Below, piece by piece: positions 36,346 to 46,239 of a DNA stretch of 64,000 nt (position 1 is its first letter; every line of letters starts with the position of its first letter). The notes beneath the pieces were generated by a model that saw only the letters and a list, made by a program, of their open reading frames with translations, made no database searches and was not told where the DNA came from. Source of the stretch: Bacteroidia bacterium. Lineage in GTDB: Bacteria; Bacteroidota; Bacteroidia; B-17B0; Aurantibacillaceae. The DNA is taken from positions 1 to 64,000 of the forward strand of contig JAOAIP010000028.1 of assembly GCA_026414605.1 (NCBI GenBank). The letters are read 5' to 3'. The translations under genes and the position numbers were made by a program.

Positions 36346-39300
36346 CTATCTAAATACCGTTAGTGGTCCTGTATAATCTTTTGGATAAAGTTTAGAATTC
36401 AATCTAATTATGTAATAGTAAGTACCTACTGGCACATCTTTTCCTTTATATTTTCCATCCCACGGTGTAGAGTATCCTTTGGAATAAAATAGTTGCTCTC
36501 CCCATCTATTATACACCTCTACTTCACAGTCAGGGAATTGTTGTATATTGTCAATTACCCAATAATCATTTTTACCATCACCATTAGGGCTAAAACCATT
36601 AGGAATATCTATTTCAGGATAAACATATACCGTTACGGTATCCCAATTAGTACAACCATTGGCATCTGTAACTATAACTGTATAAGTTGTGGTAAGAGTG
36701 GTAGATGTTGTCGGATTGGGGATGTTAGGGCTATTTAATCCCGTAGCAGGAATCCATACATAATTAGTGGCAGTAGATGCAGTAGGATTACCACCAATAA
36801 CTGTTGATGCTCCCGTAGGCATTGTTACATAAGGTCCTGCATCTACATTAGGAAGTGGATATCCTACCAATACTACCATTTCGGTATCTATACATGTTCC
36901 ATTGGTTACAGTTAATACAAAAGTATTACTACCCACACTAACATTAGCAACAGCAGTAGATGTGTTAGCAATAGTAGTAGAAGGTAATTGTGTCCATTGA
37001 TAGCTTGTAGCATTTATAGAAGTACTACCATCAAGGGTATAAGTATAAGCGCCGCACTGTGCAGTGCCAGAGTTAGCAGATGCTAAAAGTGTAAGTGTTG
37101 ATGATACTACAAAACTGGTATCGTGAGTACAGCCCTTGCTATCTATTATACTTAAGGAATAAGTACCTATACCAATGTTGGATATAGAACCTGTATTATT
37201 AGTATATGAGTTCGGTCCATTCCAGTTGTAAGTATAGGTAGGATTACCTCCTGTAACAGAGATAGTAATAGACCCATCAAAAAGTGCACTACAACTTGGG
37301 TCTGTAATAGAAGCATTAGCCACAATAGGTTGTGGTTGATTAATATTGATAGTTACATTTGTTGGACAATTATTAGCATCTTGAACAATTACTGTATAAT
37401 TTCCAGTTCCTATATTTACTAAAGGATTTGTAGTACTACCAGATGGTTGGAAAGTATAACTATAAGGCAAAGTTCCACCACTTGTTACGATAGCAATAGA
37501 ACCATCTGTATCTCCGTAGCATTTGGGGTTTTGAACAATAGGAATGCTATTTAATATTCCAATTGGTGATGAAACACTTCCACTCAACACGGTTAAACAA
37601 CCTGCATTATCTGTAACGGTCGCAGTAATTAATCCGCTGCATAATCCAGATAAATTACTAAAATTACCATTTACAACTGTACCATCGTACCATGTGATAG
37701 TATAAGGCGAAACACCCGCTGTTACACTAACTGATGCAGCCCCATCGCAAGAAGTATTGCAGGCAGCATCTATGATAGAAAGAGTAGCAAGAGGTCCATT
37801 TTGATTAGAAACAACAAATACAGAAGAGGTAGTACAACCTGCAGCATCAGAAATGTTTAAGGTATAAGTTCCTGGTCCAATATTCGTAAGAGTAGCAGAG
37901 GATATATTTCCTGGAAGCCAAGTATATGTAAAAGGTGGAGTTCCTCCATTAATGTTAGCAATTATACTACCATTATTCGTTCCGCATGAAGGTTGATACA
38001 CTATTGGAACTATCTGAATGGTATTCGTTGCCACTATATTAACAGATTCAGTATTAATACAATTCATAGAATCCTTTACTTGAACATAATATGTCCCTGA
38101 ACACAATCCATTTTCAATATTAGATATATTTCCAGAATTTATCCATAAATATGAATAAGGTGGGGTGCCTCCACTTGCTGTTATTGTTGCGGACCCAACA
38201 CAATCACCAAAACAAGCAGGATTAGTTACAGTGATAGCAGTAATTAGTGAAGAATTATTACTTAATGGAATAAATTCATTTTGAATGCAACCATTAGCGT
38301 CTGTAATTGTAATCATATACAAGCCAGCACATAAATTAGCGGATCCCATACCTGAGTTTCCATTACTCCATTGAACAGTATAACCAGGCGTACCCCCTGA
38401 TAAATTTAAATTAATGGATCCGTCGCAATTACCACAAGATGGATTATTTGAATTATAGATAGTTGTTATAGAAGATGGTGAAGTAATAGTAACTGAGAAA
38501 TTGTCAAAACAGCCATTGTTGTCGGTGATGGTACAAGTATAATTTCCATTGCATAGTCCTATAGCAGTAGAATTACTTTGTCCTAATGGATCAGACCAAT
38601 GAAATACATAAGGCGGCAATCCTCCTGCTATTCCTACTAAAGAAGCAGTACCATTGCAGTCATAAAAACAATTATTATTTGTAACAAATGTACTTGCAGT
38701 GATAGAAATGCCTCCTGTCAATGTATAAGTCAAGGGATATTGACAGCCATTATTATCAAATACAGAAACCGAATACACTCCTGGACACAATGATGTTACT
38801 GAGTTAGAAGAGGATCCTGTATTCCATGTATAAGAATATGGAGCAGTGCCACCAGTAGGGGATAAACTAATACTTCCGTCACAAATTCCATTACACTGTG
38901 GATTTTGTATGTTAGCATTCGCATTAATTGGTGAGGGTTCAGAGATAGTAACTGATTGAAAAAACTTACAGTTATTTGCATCAGTAACCTGAACGGTATA
39001 AACTCCAGCACAAAGATTAGAGATGGTAGCAGATGCTACAGGTGGGCTAACCCACGTATAGGTATAAGGCGCAGTTCCTCCCGTAATAGGGGGAGAAGCA
39101 ATAGCCATCCCATCACAATAACTGTTACAAGAAACATTAGTAAAAGTAATCGTTATACCACTTGGACCATTTGAATTACTTAAAGGCAATTGGAACGTTT
39201 GACTACAATTGTTAGCATCAGATACAGTTACGGTGTACACTCCTGAACACAGATTTGTAGCCATACTGCCTGTAGATACAGATGGCTGCCAAGTATAAGA

Positions 39301-42300
39301 ATAGGGGCCAGTACCACCACTTGTTGCAAGAGTGATAGACCCATTGCATACACTACAATCTGATGGGCTCATTGACGGATTTACAGTAAGAGTTACAGGA
39401 GCATTTAAAGTTACCTGTCCACTATCTCTACATCCTTTGTTGTCTTGAATATAAACGGTGTATGTGCCTGCACATAAACCAGTTGCTGTTGGAGTACTTT
39501 GTGGTGGAGAAGAAGTCCATGTGAAATTAATAGGTGCAGTTGCATTTAATGGATTACTACTGGCTATTCCATTGCAATTGCTGCAAGATGTAGGGTTAGT
39601 AAAACTGATATTTGCTAAAATTTTTGGAGGATTAATTAAACTTGCTACTTGTTGTCCCTGACAATTTTTACTATCTTTAATCAGCAGTGTATAATTACCT
39701 GCACAAAGATTGCTGGCTGTAGATGAATTTCCTCCTGATGGTATCCAAGTGTAAGTATATCCACCGTTACCACCCACTGCAGTAGAAGTAATTATTCCAT
39801 TACATAGATTGAAGCACGTTGGATTTGTTGGAGTTACACTTACGCTAATAGGTGCTGGCTGGTTAATAGTAAATGTTTTAATGGATTGGCAACCATTAGC
39901 GTCAGTTACAATAGAAGAATAGGTACCAGCACAAAGAGTGTTTACCACAGAAGAAGTCAATACTGTACCACTCCACGAATAAGAATAAGGAGATACCCCT
40001 CCATTAACGGTTACAGTAGCACTTCCGTTACAATCTCCGTTACAATTGACACTTGGAGTATTTACTACTGTACTGGTTAATACAGGAGGTTCCGTAATAG
40101 TATATGTTAATGTAACATTACAACTTCCATTATCTTGTATATTTACAGTATAAACATTCGGACATAATCCAACAATAGAGGGAAGAGTAGATCCAGGGAA
40201 ACTTCCAATAGGCGTCCAAGAATAAGAATAAGGGGCAGTTCCACCTGAAACAACTAATCCAATTGTACCATTACAAGCACTATTACACAAAACATTTTGT
40301 GTGTTAGCAGTAACATTCAAGGTAGAAGGAGGATTGATGATAAAGGTTTGTGTGTAAGAACAGTTGTTGGCATCTAATATATCAAGAGTGTATGTTCCAG
40401 GGCATAATGAATTGACAAAAGAAGCATTAGACCCCGTAGACCAAGTGTAACTATACGCAGGAGTACCACCAGCAGGGGATACACTAATAGCACCAGAGCA
40501 ATTGGAATTACAAATGGGCTGTGTAACTGTTGGGTTCAAAGAAAATTGTGCTGGTTGGCTAATACTAATTACTGAACTTGTTGTACAACTTCCTGCATCA
40601 CCTATTGTAACAACATATACACCAGAAGAAAGACCTGATGCTACACTGTTTGTAGATACAGAAGGGCTCCAAGTATAAGATAAAGGAGGATTAGTAGATG
40701 TAGCAACTACTGTGGCAGATCCGTTTGAACCATTAAAGCAACTTACGGATTGAGTGGATATAGAAGTAATTGTAGGTCCTCCAGGACCATTCAGTGCAAC
40801 TACTGAAGTAGTAGAACATCCATTTGCATCCTTAACAATAATCGAGTATACCCCCGATGAAAGTGTATTTACTGTAAATGAAGAAGAGGTGGATCCTGTT
40901 GGTCCAGGACTTATAGTATAGTTATAATTTGGAATACCACCACTTAAAGTAGCACTTATTATGCCGTTATTGCTAACACAACTTGTAGGATCTGTATAAC
41001 TTATATTTACAGTGGTAGCTGGTGGTTGAGAAACTGTAAAAGTTGCTGTTTTTGTACAATTATTAGCATCCTTAATATCTACAGTATAATTTCCAGCGCA
41101 CAAACCTGTTACTGTACCTGTACCATCACCGGTGAGTCCTGAGGGTGTCCATGAATAATTTAAACTACCTGTTCCACCCGTTGCACTTATGCTAATTTTT
41201 CCATTGCAAGATCCAAAACAGTTATTATTTATAACATTAGAAGAAGTAATGGTAATAACAGGGGGATCAATAAATCTAACAGAATCAGCATTTTGACAAC
41301 CCTGATTATCTGTAACAGTAATCGTATAACCACCAGCACACAATCCATTGATATTTTGGTTATTAGAAATTGTTCCCGTAGAAGATGTCCAAGTATATGT
41401 ATAGGGGCTTACGCCACCGGACACGTTGACATTTGCAGCACCATTACAAGATCCATTACAAGTAAGGGTATTTCCACTTGTAGTTAAGGTTAAAAAGATG
41501 GCTTGTGGGATATTTACAGTGGCAGTTGCTGTACAGCCATTTATATCTTTAACAATAGCAGTATAGTTACCAATACATAAACCTGATGCAACAGAATTAC
41601 TACCACCACTTGGTAGCCAAGTGTATGAATAAGCAGGAGTACCACCCGATGGAGAAACTGTAGCAGCACCTATACATGTAGAACTACAGCTTGCTTGTAT
41701 GCCTGTAATATTTGCTTGCAATTGGGAGGGTTGGTTAATACTAATATTTTGAGAGGCAACACAACCTTTGCTATCTGTTACAGTTACTACATAATTTCCA
41801 GGGCATAAACCTGTAACCGCAGAGTTGGTAGTAACAGGAGTGGTATTCCATTGATATACATAACCCGGATTACCTCCTGTTGCTGTAGCGGTTGCAGAAC
41901 CATTACAAGCCCCAAAACACAATACATTTTGAACATTAGTAGTTATTGTAATAGCAGGAGGAGCTATCACAGTGAAAGTTTGGACTTTGGTACAATTTTT
42001 TGAATCAGTAACAGTCAATGTGTAGGTTCCTGGGCATAATCCAGTTATACTACTTGTTGTTGCACCAGTATTCCAATTATAGGAATAGGGAGAGTTTCCA
42101 CCTGTTACAGTGGTAGTAATAGACCCATTACAATTGTAACTACAAGAAGTGGAATTGGTGGTTGCAGTTACAGTAATATCTGGGGGAGAAGTGATATTTA
42201 CAGTTTTTGTTCCTACACATCCATTTCCATCTATAACATTGAGTGTGTAAATTCCTGCACATTGATTGGTTAATACAGCGGAAGTAAATGTAGTCCCACT

Positions 42301-44844
42301 TGGGGGAACAGACCATACATAAGTATAAGAGGGCGTACCTCCACTGGCGCTTCCTGAAACAGATCCATCGCATCCACCAAAACAAGATACGCTGGTGGAT
42401 ACGGCAGTTACAGTAAGAGCATTCGGTTGTGTAATAGTAATAACAGTACTTTGGATGCAGCTGTTAGCGTCTTTTATTTGTAATGTATAAGTTCCTGCGC
42501 ATAATGATGAATAAGGTGGATTAGTAGTAAGAGTTGTTGTTGGACCTGTTAGAGTATAAGTATAAGCACCCGTACCACCCGAAGGAGTAGCATTAATTAC
42601 TCCATTACAAGCATTATTACAGGTAACATTTGTTTTAGTTACATTGGGTGTTATAGAAGATGGTTGTGTAATAGTATAGTTAATCGTTACACTACAACTA
42701 TTAGCGTCTTTTACAAGAACACTATAATTGCCTGCACATAAGGAAGATATTGGATTAATAGTTTGAGAACCAGGCGACCAAGTAAAAGTATAAGGAGGAG
42801 TACCGCCTCCAGGTGTTAAAGTTGCGCTACCATTGCATAATCCATTACAAGTTACATTTGTAACATTAACAGTTCCAGAGAGCACAGGGGGTTGTGTAAT
42901 GGTAAATGTTTGTATCTGGGTACAATTGTTTGCGTCTTTTACATTAATTGTATAATTTCCTGCACATAGATTATTGATAGTAGCAGTTGGATTCGCTACG
43001 CCAGTAATGCTACCAGGCGAGAGAGTATAATTAAATGCAGGAGAACCACCATTTACAGTAAAGTTAACTTTGCCATTACAAGATCCGTTACAAAGTGCGG
43101 CAGTAGTAGATGGTACGATAGTAATTGACCCTGGTTGGGTGATGGTAAATGATTGGGTTTTCGTACAATTATGATTATCTTTAATAGTAACAGTACAATT
43201 GCCAGCACAAAGTCCAGAAGCAGAATTTGTAGTAGATCCAGAGCAGGACCATGTATAAGAATAAGGAGAAACGCCACCACTTACACTCACAGAAGCGGTA
43301 GCATCACATAAGCTGAAACAACTGACATTGGTTTGAGAAGGCACTACAGTGATAGAAGTAGGTTGTGTAATATTAGTAATATAAGTGGCTGTACATCCAT
43401 TAGCATCTGTAATAGTGGCCGTATACCCCCCTGGACAAAGATTGTTTATAGCCGTTGTATTAGTAGCTCCTGTGCTCCAATTCACAGTATATCCAGGTGT
43501 TCCACCTGATGGGGAAACTTGGGCTGATCCATTGCAAAATCCAAAGCAAGAGATATTGTTAGATGAACCATTAGGCAACAAAGGGGGGGGTTGTGATAAG
43601 GTAATTGTTGTAGTTTTTGTACATCCATTAGCATCTTTTAAGACAAAGGTGTGGGTACCCGCACATAAATTAGTGTATGTTGTATTTCCCTGAGGAATAG
43701 TGTAAGTATTAATACCATCTACAGTTATAGTATATCCTGTTGGTGGATAGGAGCCTTGAAGAGCATTGAGCGTTATACTACCATTACATTGACCATTGCA
43801 TAAAGGAGGATTATCAGATGTTTTAACTAAAATTAAAGCACCAGGTTGGTTGACATAACCAAGTGCAGATGTTAAGAAGTTATTATTATTATCATAAATG
43901 TCTACTTGATATGGGGAGCATTGACAAAGATTGGTAATTGTGTAAGAACCATTCCCTGCCACTGATGTAAGGGTAGGGGTAGAGGAACATCCAGATGGCC
44001 ATTGTAATTGAAAGGGTGTTGAAGTGGAGCAACCTGTACTACTTATAGTTAATACAAGAGATCCATCACAAGTACCAAAACAACTTGTTGAATATCCAGT
44101 TAATGTAGCGGATGCTATACAAGAAGTAGGAGACCAGTCAGGTGTATAAATTTTAGAATTTATATTGTTTTTAATTAATGTTTTTACAAATGCACTATCT
44201 TCTTTTGTAACAAAATGAGATTGTGATATATTAAATGATATGCTTTTATTTGTTATTTTATCTATTTTTAATACAGATGATTGGGCTTCAATGAGAGAAC
44301 TAATTGAAGTTAATTTTTGTGTTTCTAAATGTCCATTTATGATATTTAATAAAGCATTGTCAAGGTTTAAACTATCAGTAAATAAATTTGATATTTGAAA
44401 ATGTCCATTTTTTAGTACTAAAGCATTGTTTAATTTAGCATAAAAAAAGACATAAGATAGTGCCTTTTTTGTGTTTGTTACAATAATTGGTTTGGAAGTG
44501 TTAATAGAGCAATTAGGATGAATAATAATATCCCCATCAATTAAAAGAGAATGATTTTTAGTATCAATAAATACTTGAAAAAAAGAATTTTTAACTTCTA
44601 AACCACTTATTTTAATGTCTGAATGAAATTCAATTAACATATTAGATTTAGAGGATGCTTCATCAATAATCGCTTTGGTATTAGCATCTGGAAGGTGTCC
44701 GCAAGGGGTTCCTCCGCTTGTTAATGACCAATGTTGAGGATCGTTCCATTTGCCTGTTCCTCCAATCCAATACAAGGTCTTTTGGGCATTTAGTATAAAA
44801 AATAGTAGTAAAAAATTCAGAATATAAAGATATTTTTTTGACAT
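36346..44844 (-). CDS. Giant SprB-repeat surface adhesin with T9SS type B sorting domain
   Basis: 2832 residues. Signal peptide (1-20), an N-terminal head (about 21-240), then about 30 SprB-type repeats of 70-90 residues (about 245-2590). Each repeat opens with a Cys motif like SCFGxCDGSATVSxSGGxxPY and closes with GLCAGTYTVTVTDANGC, so paired Cys likely make a disulfide per repeat. After two PKD-like domains (about 2590-2740) comes a gliding-associated CHU_C/type B sorting domain (IPNGFSPNGDGKNDYWVIDN, VEVYNRWGEQLFYSKGY, VPVGTYYYIIRL). This is the architecture of the gliding adhesin SprB and kin, a filament moved or displayed on the surface. It is paired with the downstream porP/sprF gene. 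Confidence 0.95.
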   Translation of the reverse strand: MSKKYLYILNFLLLFFILNAQKTLYWIGGTGKWNDPQHWSLTSGGTPCGHLPDANTKAIIDEASSKSNMLIEFHSDIKISGLEVKNSFFQVFIDTKNHSLLIDGDIIIHPNCSINTSKPIIVTNTKKALSYVFFYAKLNNALVLKNGHFQISNLFTDSLNLDNALLNIINGHLETQKLTSISSLIEAQSSVLKIDKITNKSISFNISQSHFVTKEDSAFVKTLIKNNINSKIYTPDWSPTSCIASATLTGYSTSCFGTCDGSLVLTISSTGCSTSTPFQLQWPSGCSSTPTLTSVAGNGSYTITNLCQCSPYQVDIYDNNNNFLTSALGYVNQPGALILVKTSDNPPLCNGQCNGSITLNALQGSYPPTGYTITVDGINTYTIPQGNTTYTNLCAGTHTFVLKDANGCTKTTTITLSQPPPLLPNGSSNNISCFGFCNGSAQVSPSGGTPGYTVNWSTGATNTTAINNLCPGGYTATITDANGCTATYITNITQPTSITVVPSQTNVSCFSLCDATASVSVSGGVSPYSYTWSCSGSTTNSASGLCAGNCTVTIKDNHNCTKTQSFTITQPGSITIVPSTTAALCNGSCNGKVNFTVNGGSPAFNYTLSPGSITGVANPTATINNLCAGNYTINVKDANNCTQIQTFTITQPPVLSGTVNVTNVTCNGLCNGSATLTPGGGTPPYTFTWSPGSQTINPISSLCAGNYSVLVKDANSCSVTINYTITQPSSITPNVTKTNVTCNNACNGVINATPSGGTGAYTYTLTGPTTTLTTNPPYSSLCAGTYTLQIKDANSCIQSTVITITQPNALTVTAVSTSVSCFGGCDGSVSGSASGGTPSYTYVWSVPPSGTTFTSAVLTNQCAGIYTLNVIDGNGCVGTKTVNITSPPDITVTATTNSTSCSYNCNGSITTTVTGGNSPYSYNWNTGATTSSITGLCPGTYTLTVTDSKNCTKVQTFTVIAPPAITITTNVQNVLCFGACNGSATATATGGNPGYVYQWNTTPVTTNSAVTGLCPGNYVVTVTDSKGCVASQNISINQPSQLQANITGIQASCSSTCIGAATVSPSGGTPAYSYTWLPSGGSNSVASGLCIGNYTAIVKDINGCTATATVNIPQAIFLTLTTSGNTLTCNGSCNGAANVNVSGGVSPYTYTWTSSTGTISNNQNINGLCAGGYTITVTDNQGCQNADSVRFIDPPVITITSSNVINNNCFGSCNGKISISATGGTGSLNYSWTPSGLTGDGTGTVTGLCAGNYTVDIKDANNCTKTATFTVSQPPATTVNISYTDPTSCVSNNGIISATLSGGIPNYNYTISPGPTGSTSSSFTVNTLSSGVYSIIVKDANGCSTTSVVALNGPGGPTITSISTQSVSCFNGSNGSATVVATSTNPPLSYTWSPSVSTNSVASGLSSGVYVVTIGDAGSCTTSSVISISQPAQFSLNPTVTQPICNSNCSGAISVSPAGGTPAYSYTWSTGSNASFVNSLCPGTYTLDILDANNCSYTQTFIINPPSTLNVTANTQNVLCNSACNGTIGLVVSGGTAPYSYSWTPIGSFPGSTLPSIVGLCPNVYTVNIQDNGSCNVTLTYTITEPPVLTSTVVNTPSVNCNGDCNGSATVTVNGGVSPYSYSWSGTVLTSSVVNTLCAGTYSSIVTDANGCQSIKTFTINQPAPISVSVTPTNPTCFNLCNGIITSTAVGGNGGYTYTWIPSGGNSSTASNLCAGNYTLLIKDSKNCQGQQVASLINPPKILANISFTNPTSCSNCNGIASSNPLNATAPINFTWTSSPPQSTPTATGLCAGTYTVYIQDNKGCRDSGQVTLNAPVTLTVNPSMSPSDCSVCNGSITLATSGGTGPYSYTWQPSVSTGSMATNLCSGVYTVTVSDANNCSQTFQLPLSNSNGPSGITITFTNVSCNSYCDGMAIASPPITGGTAPYTYTWVSPPVASATISNLCAGVYTVQVTDANNCKFFQSVTISEPSPINANANIQNPQCNGICDGSISLSPTGGTAPYSYTWNTGSSSNSVTSLCPGVYSVSVFDNNGCQYPLTYTLTGGISITASTFVTNNNCFYDCNGTASLVGIAGGLPPYVFHWSDPLGQSNSTAIGLCNGNYTCTITDNNGCFDNFSVTITSPSSITTIYNSNNPSCGNCDGSINLNLSGGTPGYTVQWSNGNSGMGSANLCAGLYMITITDANGCIQNEFIPLSNNSSLITAITVTNPACFGDCVGSATITASGGTPPYSYLWINSGNISNIENGLCSGTYYVQVKDSMNCINTESVNIVATNTIQIVPIVYQPSCGTNNGSIIANINGGTPPFTYTWLPGNISSATLTNIGPGTYTLNISDAAGCTTSSVFVVSNQNGPLATLSIIDAACNTSCDGAASVSVTAGVSPYTITWYDGTVVNGNFSNLSGLCSGLITATVTDNAGCLTVLSGSVSSPIGILNSIPIVQNPKCYGDTDGSIAIVTSGGTLPYSYTFQPSGSTTNPLVNIGTGNYTVIVQDANNCPTNVTININQPQPIVANASITDPSCSALFDGSITISVTGGNPTYTYNWNGPNSYTNNTGSISNIGIGTYSLSIIDSKGCTHDTSFVVSSTLTLLASANSGTAQCGAYTYTLDGSTSINATSYQWTQLPSTTIANTSTAVANVSVGSNTFVLTVTNGTCIDTEMVVLVGYPLPNVDAGPYVTMPTGASTVIGGNPTASTATNYVWIPATGLNSPNIPNPTTSTTLTTTYTVIVTDANGCTNWDTVTVYVYPEIDIPNGFSPNGDGKNDYWVIDNIQQFPDCEVEVYNRWGEQLFYSKGYSTPWDGKYKGKDVPVGTYYYIIRLNSKLYPKDYTGPLTVFR

Positions 44845-44864
44845 AGAAGTGTATTTTTTTTCTG

Positions 44865-44872
44865 CAAAGATA
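44865..44872 (-). promoter_or_regulatory. -7 promoter box of the SprB-like gene
   Basis: TATCTTTG on the minus strand, 20 bp before the ATG at 44844, in the short gap after the saccharopine dehydrogenase gene. Confidence 0.6.
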
Positions 44873-44901
44873 ACAAATTTTACGCAAATAAATGTTAATG
44901 G

Positions 44902-46236
44902 TTATTTTTTTTCGTATTTTATTTCCTTAAAGGCAATATCATAAGCGGCTAATTCTTCTAATAATGGCAAGTAAATTTGAGGAATTACAGGGATTTGCAC
45001 ACCAGAAATCGGTAATTTTCCAAGAAGATAATTTTTTACAGTGATTCCAAGGGGTAATCCTACGGTTTTTGCCATAGAAGTATGGATGTTGTCTATTCCT
45101 TTGTCTTCAAAATAGGACTCAATAACGTATTTTTTCCCATTGAGTTCGTATTCAAAATAATGATACATTACCGTCCAATCTTTATCTTCTTTTTTTAACT
45201 GCAAACGTTCTTCCATAAGGGCTTGTAAAATCATTGCGGATGTTCCTTTTGAGGGATTTTTTATTTTTTCATCAGAGAAAAATTTTAAGTATTCTAACTT
45301 TTCTATAACTTTATCATCTATTCGGTGTTGAAAAATCTTTTTTAGTTTTTCTTTTGTAGATGAATTGCCTGCGGGAAGAAATAATTCAATCCATTCATTA
45401 TAGGACATTGAATTTAGGTTGTCCAACGCAATACTATCATCGGTTAAACCAAGATTTACGATAACATTCCATGCTTTACAAAAGCCCTCATAACGCAAAG
45501 TTCCACGTAAGATATTTTTGACTTCGGGGATTTTGTAAATATCAATGTATTGAATGCTATTTCTATTAGCATAAGCATCAAAGGTATAGTTGTCAATTTT
45601 GATAGTTTGATGTTCTTCAAATAATCGTTGATAGGGAAGAAGTTTGGGTTTTCCATCTGCAAGGAATTCGGCTGTGCCATTTCCAGCCATCACAACATTT
45701 CTTGGATTCCAACTGATTTTATAGCCCCAAGGATTGTCGTTGCTTTCAGGGGCTACAAGTCCTCCACAATAAGAGTGAAAAGTAATAATTTTTCCTCCTT
45801 GTTGATGAATGTGATCAATAATTTTCATTGCGGAAGCGTGATCAATGCCTGGATCTAAACCTAATTCATTAAACAAGACAATGTTTTTTTCTTTGGCTGC
45901 TTTGTCTAAACTTTTCATCGTATCGCTCACATAACTTGCAGTAGCCATACTTTTACCAAAATGAATGCAATCTTCTGCTACTTCGGGATGCATAGATGCA
46001 GGCAACATTGAAATAACAAAATCGTGATCTTTAATTAATTGGTGTCTTTTTGGGATATCAAACACATCGAGTTCTTCGGCATTACCATTGGGATGATGAT
46101 TAATTTTAGATTGTGCTAATGATAAATTACTGTCTGTTACAGTGATTTTCCAGTTATATTTTTCGGATTGTTTTAAAAGATATTCAATGAGAATAGTAGA
46201 AGATCTGCCTGATCCAATAATGAGTATTTTTTTCAT
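44902..46236 (-). CDS. Saccharopine dehydrogenase family protein
   Basis: 444 residues. Rossmann motif GSGRSS (8-13) at the N-terminus, then the saccharopine dehydrogenase phrases DFVISMLPASMHPEVAEDCI and FNELGLDPGIDHASAMKIID, and a C-terminal substrate domain. It resembles the glutamate-forming (LYS9-like) enzyme that splits saccharopine into glutamate and alpha-aminoadipate semialdehyde; the direction in this organism is unknown. It is 3 bp downstream of the PaaZ-like aldehyde dehydrogenase gene, so both are made together. That pairing suggests lysine breakdown through the saccharopine route. Confidence 0.88.
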   Translation of the reverse strand: MKKILIIGSGRSSTILIEYLLKQSEKYNWKITVTDSNLSLAQSKINHHPNGNAEELDVFDIPKRHQLIKDHDFVISMLPASMHPEVAEDCIHFGKSMATASYVSDTMKSLDKAAKEKNIVLFNELGLDPGIDHASAMKIIDHIHQQGGKIITFHSYCGGLVAPESNDNPWGYKISWNPRNVVMAGNGTAEFLADGKPKLLPYQRLFEEHQTIKIDNYTFDAYANRNSIQYIDIYKIPEVKNILRGTLRYEGFCKAWNVIVNLGLTDDSIALDNLNSMSYNEWIELFLPAGNSSTKEKLKKIFQHRIDDKVIEKLEYLKFFSDEKIKNPSKGTSAMILQALMEERLQLKKEDKDWTVMYHYFEYELNGKKYVIESYFEDKGIDNIHTSMAKTVGLPLGITVKNYLLGKLPISGVQIPVIPQIYLPLLEELAAYDIAFKEIKYEKK

Positions 46237-46239
46237 AAT

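Noticed and set aside
38000-44100. Possible CRISPR or tandem DNA repeat array
   Set aside because: The periodicity is protein-level SprB repeats of 70-90 residues with diverged DNA; no short identical repeats with unique spacers.
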